From: HRBIN29 sp034431815
Lineage (GTDB): Bacteria > Chloroflexota > Dehalococcoidia > Tepidiformales > Tepidiformaceae
Assembly: GCA_034431815.1 (NCBI GenBank)
Contig: DAOUCS010000004.1
Span: forward strand, 1-10,380
DNA: 10,380 bases
Reading direction: 5' to 3'
Shown in pieces: positions 1 through 5,011 of this stretch (position 1 is its first letter; each line of letters starts with the position of its first letter). The position numbers and the translations under genes were made by a program. The notes beneath the pieces are model-generated. The model saw only the letters and a program-made list of their open reading frames with translations, made no database searches and had not been told where the DNA came from.

Positions 1-308
1 ACGAGCCCGGCAATCCGCGCCACACCGCCGACTTCGTACTGGAAGATGTGCGACTGGTCGCCGAGGATGACCTCATCGCCCGGGCTCGTGTGCGTCAGGA
101 GCGCGACGAGGTTCGCCATCGTGCCGCTCGGCACGAACAGCGCCGCCTCTTTGCCCATGAGCTCAGCGGCCTTCAGCTCGAGCCGATTGACAGTCGGGTC
201 ATCCCCGAACACGTCATCGCCCACTTCCGCAGCTGCCATAGCGGCCCGCATCGCGGGCGAGGGCTTCGTCACCGTGTCGCTGCGAAGGTCGATGACCCGG
301 GACGTCAC
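1..308 (-). CDS. ltaE: Low-specificity L-threonine aldolase, N-terminal part (cut by window start)
   Basis: This is a PLP-dependent beta-eliminating lyase family enzyme that would cleave L-threonine or L-allo-threonine to glycine and acetaldehyde in the cytosol. About 102 N-terminal residues are visible. They carry the family signatures DLRSDTVTKPSPAM near residue 7, GDDVFGDDPTVNRLE, ALFVPSGTMANL, and GDEVILGDQSHIF with the PLP-stacking histidine. The PLP lysine lies outside the window. The start is GTG at 308-306. It overlaps the TGA of the upstream 146-residue gene in the tetramer GTGA, so translation is probably coupled, and little else could precede DLRSDTVTKP, which is normally at the extreme N-terminus of this family. 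The family call is firm; substrate stereospecificity cannot be read from this fragment. Confidence 0.93.
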   Translation of the reverse strand, partial: MTSRVIDLRSDTVTKPSPAMRAAMAAAEVGDDVFGDDPTVNRLELKAAELMGKEAALFVPSGTMANLVALLTHTSPGDEVILGDQSHIFQYEVGGVARIAGL

Positions 309-745
309 CCCCGGCGCTCCCAGAGCGTCTGGTAGCTCGCTGCGCCCCGGATGGCGGCCACTACTTCCTTGCGCTCGAGCGCCATCAACTCCTCGAGCGC
401 CCGCGCGCAGGCATCGGTCGTCTCATCGGAACCGAGCGCTGATGCCCGATCGACAAGCCGCTGCCACGCGCCGCTGGCCAGCAGCACAGGCACGGACCGC
501 GGCCAGTGGAAGCTGAGCACCCGCTCCGGGAGCGGAAACTCCGGCCGCAGCCGCTTGATGGAGCGGAAACGGTCCTCCACCGACTCCGCGCGGGGTACCA
601 CCCGGACCAGCGGCTCGACCCCCGGCCGCGTGCGGAAATCGACCAGCAGGCGGCGATCGATGAAATGGAAGCGCACAACCAGGACTTCCGCGGTATCGAT
701 GACCCGGAACACCTCGTCCAGGTCGACGCCGAATTCGTCACTCAT
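305..745 (-). CDS. Conserved-looking 146-residue protein of unknown function, coupled to threonine aldolase
   Basis: I do not recognise this family. The protein starts MSDEFGVDLDEVFRVIDT from ATG at 745-743 and ends in WERRG. It is soluble, with no signal peptide, membrane segment or cysteine cluster. The N-terminal half alternates hydrophobic and charged residues as in a small alpha/beta domain (VLVVRFHFIDRRLLVDF, then VRVVPRAESVEDRFRSI). The C-terminal half is helix-like and contains the phrase PRSVPVLLASGAWQRLVDR. Evidence that it is a real gene: its stop shares GTGA with the threonine aldolase start, it has a balanced acidic and basic composition, and it fills the space between the tRNA pair and the aldolase. 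A clear Shine-Dalgarno before the ATG is lacking. It is probably cotranscribed with the aldolase. Do not infer a function from that alone. Confidence 0.8.
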   Translation of the reverse strand: MSDEFGVDLDEVFRVIDTAEVLVVRFHFIDRRLLVDFRTRPGVEPLVRVVPRAESVEDRFRSIKRLRPEFPLPERVLSFHWPRSVPVLLASGAWQRLVDRASALGSDETTDACARALEELMALERKEVVAAIRGAASYQTLWERRG

Positions 746-790
746 GGGGCCCCGCCAGGGCAGGCACTGGATATGCCCATGCTAGGGCAC

Positions 791-805
791 GCCCGGCCGC
801 CGGGC
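791..805. repeat. Short GC inverted repeat downstream of tRNA-Pro
   Basis: GCCCGG-CCG-CCGGGC is a perfect 6-bp stem with a 3-base loop, 23 bases beyond the tRNA-Pro CCA end in its direction of transcription. No T-tract follows on the minus strand, so it is at best a weak terminator or processing hairpin. Otherwise the 746-827 gap shows only weak AT-richer patches. Confidence 0.35.
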
Positions 806-827
806 AAAACGACAGGGAGGGAGAGAT

Positions 828-904
828 TGGTCGGGGTGCCGCGATTCGAACGCGGGACCTCTTGGTCCCAAACCAAGCGCTCTGCCAGGCTGAGCTACAC
901 CCCG
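828..904 (-). tRNA. tRNA-Pro (anticodon TGG)
   Basis: Read on the minus strand, the acceptor arm CGGGGTG (904-898) pairs with CACCCCG (838-832), followed by discriminator A and an encoded CCA at 830-828. The D arm contains TAGCTCAGCCTGGCAGAGC. The anticodon stem CTTGG/CCAAG closes the loop TTTGGGA, giving anticodon TGG. The T arm holds GTTCGAATC. The cloverleaf is complete with no intron or variable-arm expansion. No promoter-like -10 box is seen in the 54 bases between it and tRNA-Ser, so it is probably the second gene of one transcript. Confidence 0.97.
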
Positions 905-958
905 CGGCGTGCAGGAAACAGGCTGCCGCGGCCGGGCCGCGGGGCGCCAGTTTCACGG

Positions 959-1046
<88 letters not shown>

Positions 1047-1052
1047 GGGACG

Positions 1053-1058
1053 ATTGTA
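1053..1058 (-). promoter_or_regulatory. -10 box of the tRNA-Ser/tRNA-Pro transcript
   Basis: On the minus strand TACAAT (5 of 6 to TATAAT) ends 6 bases before tRNA-Ser base G1 at 1046. A standard start distance therefore puts transcription initiation at or next to the mature tRNA 5' end. A convincing -35 is not seen at 16-18 bases; the closest is TTCGTC at 1081-1076. Confidence 0.55.
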
Positions 1059-1095
1059 CGGTCCATCGCCCAACCGACGAATGCCCCCTCCCCGG

Positions 1096-1134
1096 CCCGT
1101 CTTAGCACTCTTGACACTTGAGTGCTAAGACGGG
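1096..1134. promoter_or_regulatory. CIRCE operator (HrcA-binding site)
   Basis: The core is the textbook CIRCE, TTAGCACTC (1102-1110), a 9-base spacer (1111-1119) and GAGTGCTAA (1120-1128), with no mismatch. The arms extend perfectly to 15 bp each, CCCGTC/GACGGG outward. HrcA, the heat-shock repressor matured by GroEL, binds this element and normally controls groESL or hrcA-grpE-dnaK operons. Here the first gene downstream is an FmdB-type zinc-ribbon protein on the plus strand, 59 bases away. The divergent tRNA-Ser -10 box is about 40 bases away on the other side. The 9-base spacer begins with TTGACA, so HrcA binding would cover a -35 box. Confidence 0.95.
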
Positions 1135-1140
1135 AAAGAT
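1111..1140 (+). promoter_or_regulatory. Candidate fmdB promoter embedded in CIRCE
   Basis: A perfect -35 TTGACA lies at 1111-1116 inside the CIRCE spacer. The best -10 at a sensible distance is weak: AAAGAT at 1135-1140 (18-base spacing, 3 of 6). The -35 placement inside the operator supports repression by occlusion. The -10 assignment is uncertain. Confidence 0.45.
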
Positions 1141-1187
1141 TGAATCAGCATCCGTACCACCGATCCCCAGCATGGCGAGGTGCTCCG

Positions 1188-1469
1188 TTGCCTACCTACG
1201 AATACCACTGCCCGGCCTGCAGCGCGACGTACGAGCTTCGCCAGGGCTTCGATGCGCCCACCACCCACACCTGCGAAGAATGCGGCAAGGGCACAGCCAA
1301 GCGCGTCCTCCACGCTCCCCCCATCGTCTTCAAGGGCACCGGCTGGTACATCACCGATAGCCGCAACAAGCAATCGGCCTTCTCCGATTCGAGCTCTGAC
1401 AGCGGTTCCGACTCCGACTCCTCCAGCGGCAGCGAAACCTCGACCGGCGAAGCTGCAGCGGCCTCCTGA
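1188..1469 (+). CDS. FmdB-family zinc-ribbon protein
   Basis: This small (93-residue) protein of the FmdB/CxxC_CxxC_SSSS putative-regulatory family begins MPTYEYHCPAC. One zinc ribbon is formed by C8-x2-C11 and C29-x2-C32. After it comes the family-typical FKGTGWYITD near residue 48, then a low-complexity tail of Ser, Asp and Gly (residues 63-93). The start is TTG at 1188: it gives the universal MPTYEY N-terminus and has GAGGTG at 1177-1182 as a well-spaced Shine-Dalgarno. Reading on to upstream ATG or TTG codons would add residues unlike the family. It is the first gene after the CIRCE operator and may therefore be HrcA-controlled. The biochemical role of the family is not established; FmdB was named for a putative regulator of formamidase genes. 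47 bases separate it from the first TetR gene. Confidence 0.9.
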   Translation: MPTYEYHCPACSATYELRQGFDAPTTHTCEECGKGTAKRVLHAPPIVFKGTGWYITDSRNKQSAFSDSSSDSGSDSDSSSGSETSTGEAAAAS

Positions 1470-1503
1470 CCCGGGACGCCTACCCCGGCGGTAAGGGCAC
1501 CCG

Positions 1504-1509
1504 TATACT
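1504..1509 (+). promoter_or_regulatory. -10 box for the first TetR gene, implying a leaderless mRNA
   Basis: TATACT (5 of 6) ends 7 bases before the ATG at 1517. A normal start distance would begin the mRNA at or within 1-2 bases of the A of ATG. No Shine-Dalgarno sits before this ATG, which agrees with leaderless translation. No good -35 is visible 16-18 bases upstream. Confidence 0.5.
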
Positions 1510-1516
1510 CCGCCGC

Positions 1517-2116
1517 ATGGGGCGCGAGCGCGCGGCAGGCCACGCAGGAGGAGCGGGTGCGGGCAGCACACGCCAGCGAATTCTCGATTGCGCGCGTGAC
1601 CTCTTCGCCCGGTACGGCTTCGACGCCACCTCCGTCCGCATGATCGCCCGTTCGGCCGGCGTCACCGACCCGGCAGTCTACTACCACTTCCCCGGCAAGT
1701 ACGACCTTCTCCGCGCCCTCATGGTCGAGCCCGCCTACGGCCCGCGGCCGCCCGCGCGCACCCGGGAGGACGTGGCCGCCCGCCTCGAAGCACTGTTCGC
1801 GTGGTGGGCCCAGAACATCGCGCTCGTGCGCGTCCTCCTGCGCCAACAGCTGCTCGGCGACCCCGAAGCGCTCGCCTACTTTCGCGATGGCGAAGCGTCC
1901 TACCGGGAAGAAGTGCGCGCCCTCGTCGCAGGGGCAGGCCTCGCCGTCGACGCCGAGGCGGCGGCCGACCTCCTGTTCCACACGCTCTCGGGCATCCTCT
2001 GGGACGCCATTCTTTCCTACGGGGAGAAGGCCGAAGAGGTGCTCCAGCAGCCGCTGTATCGGGAGCGGGTCCGGGTTGCCATTGAACGCGCCCTCCAGGA
2101 GCGGGCCTGTGGATAG
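1517..2116 (+). CDS. TetR/AcrR-family transcriptional regulator (first of a tandem pair)
   Basis: This 199-residue one-domain-pair repressor has a TetR_N helix-turn-helix over about residues 17-68: RQRILDCARDLFARYGFDAT, then SVRMIARSAGVTDPAVYYHF with the recognition helix, and the PGKYDLLRALM tail. The remaining about 130 residues form the helical ligand-binding and dimerisation domain, which is too divergent to suggest a ligand. ATG 1517 is used because the HTH lies a short distance inside and there is no better in-frame start; the first 16 residues are Gly/Ala/Arg-rich and probably disordered. It has its own likely promoter 7 bases upstream, yet also could be read from fmdB. Its TAG (2114-2116) lies inside the next gene. 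Confidence 0.93.
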   Translation: MGRERAAGHAGGAGAGSTRQRILDCARDLFARYGFDATSVRMIARSAGVTDPAVYYHFPGKYDLLRALMVEPAYGPRPPARTREDVAARLEALFAWWAQNIALVRVLLRQQLLGDPEALAYFRDGEASYREEVRALVAGAGLAVDAEAAADLLFHTLSGILWDAILSYGEKAEEVLQQPLYRERVRVAIERALQERACG

Positions 2117-2741
2117 CGACACGGTCGCCGAAAACTCCGCGCTCCCAGAACCTGCGGAATCCGTCCGTGCCCGCATCCTCCGGGCCGCCCTCGAGTGCTT
2201 CGCCCGTGAGGGGTTCGACCGAACGACCGTCAAAACGATTGCCCGCCGCTGCGGCCTTTCCGATGCCGGTATCTTTTACTACTTCCCGTCGAAGCGGCAC
2301 CTCCTCGAGGCGCTCTGGAAGGAGGCCCCTGACGGTCATTTTCCCCCTCCTGGGCCAGAAGGTCCCCTCTCGGCCGCAACCGTCCGCGAGCTCGTGGCCA
2401 GCACCATGGGGCTTTCTGCCGAAAACTTTCTCTACCTCCGCCTTGTGCTCAACGAGACCCTCAACGGCGACGAAACCGCCTGGGCGCTCCGCAGCGAGTC
2501 CAGGGCACGCTGGCGACGTGCACTCCTGCGCCATTTCGAACCCGTCGCCGGTGCCCGCGCGGGCGACGTGGTCGACCTGGTAATGGCCACGATCACCGGC
2601 TTTCTCATTCGCATCGAGATCGAAACGGGCGAGCGCTACCCGGAGGCGGTCTGCGACCCCGCCTGGCAGCAGCGCGTCGCCGATGCGGTCCTGCGCATCC
2701 TGCCCCCCGACATCCTCAGCGACCCCGCGCCGGCACGGTGA
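2109..2741 (+). CDS. TetR/AcrR-family transcriptional regulator (second of a tandem pair)
   Basis: This 210-residue regulator has an HTH at about residues 19-70: VRARILRAALECFAREGFDR, then KTIARRCGLSDAGIFYYF and PSKRHLLEALW. The C-terminal helical ligand-binding domain ends near RILPPDIL. The start is GTG at 2109, chosen because AGGAG at 2097-2101 sits 7 bases before it. The same frame is open further upstream, but that stretch overlaps the first TetR gene and is not TetR-like. It overlaps the preceding gene by 8 bases, and its own TGA overlaps the dtd GTG in GTGA, so three proteins are likely made by coupled translation. The HTH resembles but is clearly not identical to its neighbour (ARSAGVTDPAVYYHF versus ARRCGLSDAGIFYYF), suggesting an old duplication and different operators or a heterodimer. 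Confidence 0.9.
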   Translation: MDSDTVAENSALPEPAESVRARILRAALECFAREGFDRTTVKTIARRCGLSDAGIFYYFPSKRHLLEALWKEAPDGHFPPPGPEGPLSAATVRELVASTMGLSAENFLYLRLVLNETLNGDETAWALRSESRARWRRALLRHFEPVAGARAGDVVDLVMATITGFLIRIEIETGERYPEAVCDPAWQQRVADAVLRILPPDILSDPAPAR

Positions 2742-3202
2742 GAGCGGTCGTCCAGCGCGTCACCCGCGCGCAGGTCTCGGTTCACGGGCGCGTGATCGGC
2801 TCCATCGGGCGAGGCGCCGTCGTCCTCGTGGGCGTCGCCCGGGAGGATACCGCCGGGCACGCGGCGAGGCTCGCGCGCAAGGTTGCCGCGCTCCGCATCT
2901 TCGATGACGCCGAGGGCCGCATGAACCTCGATGCCGCTGCCGCGGGCGGCGCCTTCCTCTGCGTCAGCCAGTTCACCCTCTACGGCGACCTCCGCCGCGG
3001 CAACCGGCCCTCGTGGGAGCGCGCGGCGCCGCCGGAGCTGGCGCGCCCGCTGTTCGACGCGTTCGTCACCGCCCTGCGGGAAACCGGGGTGCCCTGCGAG
3101 AGCGGCGAATTCGGCGCCGAGATGCTGGTGGAGCTGGTCAACGACGGACCGGTCACGCTCATCCTCGACACGGACGACCTCGAACGCCCGCGCCGCGCTT
3201 GA
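2738..3202 (+). CDS. dtd: D-aminoacyl-tRNA deacylase
   Basis: DTD hydrolyses D-aminoacyl-tRNA (and Gly-tRNA(Ala)), recycling tRNA and keeping D-residues out of protein; it acts in the cytosol as a homodimer. The 154 residues match the usual 145-150 plus a short tail. Visible signatures are MRAVVQRVTRAQVSV at the start, the active-site loop SQFTLYGD (77-84; most family members have SQFTLYAD) and the cross-subunit Gly-cisPro motif NDGPVT (135-140). The GTG start at 2738 overlaps the TetR2 stop by 4 bases and gives the canonical MRAVVQRV beginning. proS follows after 57 bases. Having two proofreading-related genes together makes biological sense; the coupling to two TetR genes is unusual. Confidence 0.96.
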   Translation: MRAVVQRVTRAQVSVHGRVIGSIGRGAVVLVGVAREDTAGHAARLARKVAALRIFDDAEGRMNLDAAAAGGAFLCVSQFTLYGDLRRGNRPSWERAAPPELARPLFDAFVTALRETGVPCESGEFGAEMLVELVNDGPVTLILDTDDLERPRRA

Positions 3203-3259
3203 CCGGAGGCGCACCTCCCCCGCAACGTTCTCCCCATCCTCGTCGCCGCGGAGGCTGCC

Positions 3260-4969
3260 ATGCGCATGCGCCAGATGCTCGTCAAAACTCTCCGGGAGGT
3301 CCCCTCGGAGGCCGAGCTGGCGAGCCACCGCCTCCTGCTCCGGGCCGGCCTCGTGGTGCCGCTGGCCGCCGGCCTCTACTGCTTCACGCCGCTCGGCTGG
3401 CGCGTCGTCCGCAAAATCGAGGCGATCATCCGCGAAGAGATGAACCGCTCGGGCGCCCAGGAAGTCCACCTGCCGGCGCTCCATCCCATCGAGCTCTGGG
3501 AGCAGAGCGGGCGCGCGGCACTGATGGGCCCCACCCTGTTCCGCCTGATCGACCGCAAGGAGCGCACCTTCGCGCTCGGCCCAACGCACGAGGAGGTCAT
3601 CTCCTACCTCGCCTCGCGCGCGATCCAGAGCTACCGCGACCTCCCGGTCACGCTCTACCAAATCCAGACCAAATTCCGCGACGAACCGCGCCCCCGGGGC
3701 GGGCTCATCCGCCTGCGCGAGTTCACCATGAAGGACGCCTACAGCTTCGATACCGACTGGGACACGCTGGATGCCTCGTACGACGCCGCGTTCGCCGCCT
3801 ACGAGCGCATCTTCCGCCGGGCGGGGGTGCCCGTTCTCCCGGTCGCAGCCGATTCCGGTGCCATTGGCGGCAAGGACAGCCAGGAGTTCATCTTCCTCAC
3901 GGAGAGCGGCGAAGACACCATCCTCCTCTGCCCCGGCTGCAACTACGCCGCCAACGCCGAAAAGGCCGAGTTCACCCCGCCACCCCCCATCCCGGCCGAT
4001 CCGCTTCCCGTGGAGAAGGTCCATACCCCCGGGCAGCGCACCATCGCCGAAGTTGCCGCCTTCCTCGGCGTGGAGCCGCGCCAGACCCTCAAGGCGGTGT
4101 TCTACCGCGCCGATGGACAGCCCGTGTTCGTCGCAATCCGCGGCGACCTCGAGGTCAACGAGGTCAAGCTCAAGAACGCACTCCACGCCACCGACATCGA
4201 ACCGATGGACGAGGAGACGGTGAAACGGCTCGGACTCGTTGCTGGCAGCGCGTCGCCCGTTGGCATCGAGGGGATGACCGTCGTGGCCGACCCCTCCGCC
4301 GTCGAAGGCGTCAACCTCGTGGCCGGCGCCAACGAGCCCGACTACCACCTCAAGAACACCAACCACGGGCGGGACTGGAACGCCACCCTCGTCGCCGAGA
4401 TCGCGCTCGCGCGGGAAGGCGATGCCTGCCGCCGCTGCGGAGCCGCCCTGGCCATGCGTCGTGGCATCGAAATGGGGCACGTCTTCAAGCTCGGGACGCT
4501 CTACTCCGAGAAGATGGGCGTCTACTACCTCGACGAGCGCGGCGAGCGCAGGCCCTGCGTGATGGGCTGCTACGGAATCGGCGTCGAACGCATGCTCGCC
4601 GCCATCATCGAAGCCAACCACGATGCCGACGGTATCACCTGGCCGTGGGAAGTCGCCCCGTTCGATGTCCACGTGGTGGTGCTTGGCGGCGAGGACCCGG
4701 CCGTCGCAGACGCCCTCGCCCGCCTCGAAACGGAACTCGCGGCAGCGGGCCTCGAGCAGCTCATCGACGACCGCGACGATTCGCCGGGCATCAAGTTCAA
4801 GGATGCCGACCTGCTCGGCATGCCAAAACGGGTCACCGTCAGCCCCCGCGCACTGGAGCGCGGCGGGGTCGAACTGCGTGACCGCCGCACCGGGGCAACC
4901 TCGGTGGTGGCCATCGAGGAGGCCGCCCGGCTGGTCGCGGACGAGCGCGCGGGGGCGCTGGGCCGCTGA
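3260..4969 (+). CDS. proS: Prolyl-tRNA synthetase, bacterial type with insertion editing domain
   Basis: ProRS charges tRNA(Pro) with proline using ATP. It is 569 residues, the size of the canonical bacterial enzyme. The class II catalytic core includes LGPTHEE (106-112), motif 2 around FRDEPRPRGG (139-148) with REFTMKDAYSF, and motif 3 GCYGIGVERM (436-445). Between them lies the YbaK-like insertion domain (about 228-385), with TLKAVFY (Lys278 at the position of the E. coli editing lysine) and RGDLEVNEVKLKNAL; this clears mischarged Ala-tRNA(Pro). CxxC pairs occur at 224-227 and 390-393. The anticodon-binding domain starts near WPWEVAPFDV (461-470). ATG 3260 has GGAGG at 3250-3254, 5 bases away; a second ATG two codons on is less well spaced. 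The 57-base gap after dtd has a small GGAGG/CCTCC hairpin (3205-3218) without a T-tract. Its cognate tRNA-Pro lies 2.4 kb upstream. Confidence 0.98.
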   Translation: MRMRQMLVKTLREVPSEAELASHRLLLRAGLVVPLAAGLYCFTPLGWRVVRKIEAIIREEMNRSGAQEVHLPALHPIELWEQSGRAALMGPTLFRLIDRKERTFALGPTHEEVISYLASRAIQSYRDLPVTLYQIQTKFRDEPRPRGGLIRLREFTMKDAYSFDTDWDTLDASYDAAFAAYERIFRRAGVPVLPVAADSGAIGGKDSQEFIFLTESGEDTILLCPGCNYAANAEKAEFTPPPPIPADPLPVEKVHTPGQRTIAEVAAFLGVEPRQTLKAVFYRADGQPVFVAIRGDLEVNEVKLKNALHATDIEPMDEETVKRLGLVAGSASPVGIEGMTVVADPSAVEGVNLVAGANEPDYHLKNTNHGRDWNATLVAEIALAREGDACRRCGAALAMRRGIEMGHVFKLGTLYSEKMGVYYLDERGERRPCVMGCYGIGVERMLAAIIEANHDADGITWPWEVAPFDVHVVVLGGEDPAVADALARLETELAAAGLEQLIDDRDDSPGIKFKDADLLGMPKRVTVSPRALERGGVELRDRRTGATSVVAIEEAARLVADERAGALGR

Positions 4970-4993
4970 CCGCGGCCGCGAACGCCCCCGCGC
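4947..4993. terminator. GC-rich stem-loop between convergent proS and the monooxygenase gene
   Basis: GCGCGGGGGCG (4947-4957) pairs perfectly, 11 bp, with CGCCCCCGCGC (4983-4993). Inside, GGCCGC (4961-4966) pairs with GCGGCC (4972-4977) around a 5-base loop. The structure spans the proS stop (4967-4969) and ends 18 bases before the monooxygenase stop at 5012. There is no T-run on either strand, so it is either a GC-only terminator or a 3' stabilising hairpin serving both converging transcripts. Confidence 0.55.
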
Positions 4994-5011
4994 TGTGGGT
5001 CTCTCGCCGGT

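Noticed and set aside
46..516. Plus-strand open frames over the first 1 kb
   Set aside because: They are shadows of the threonine aldolase and 146-residue genes, whose minus-strand frames show true motifs and a GTGA junction.
1096..1134. CIRCE inverted repeat as a terminator of the preceding region
   Set aside because: The arms match the HrcA operator exactly with the diagnostic 9-base spacer, no T-tract follows, and both flanking genes are transcribed away from it.
2636..4672. 678-codon open frame on the minus strand
   Set aside because: It lies antisense to TetR2, dtd and proS, all firmly identified. Its translation is a His/Asp/Glu/Val-rich low-complexity product typical of the opposite strand of GC-rich genes and has no recognisable domain.
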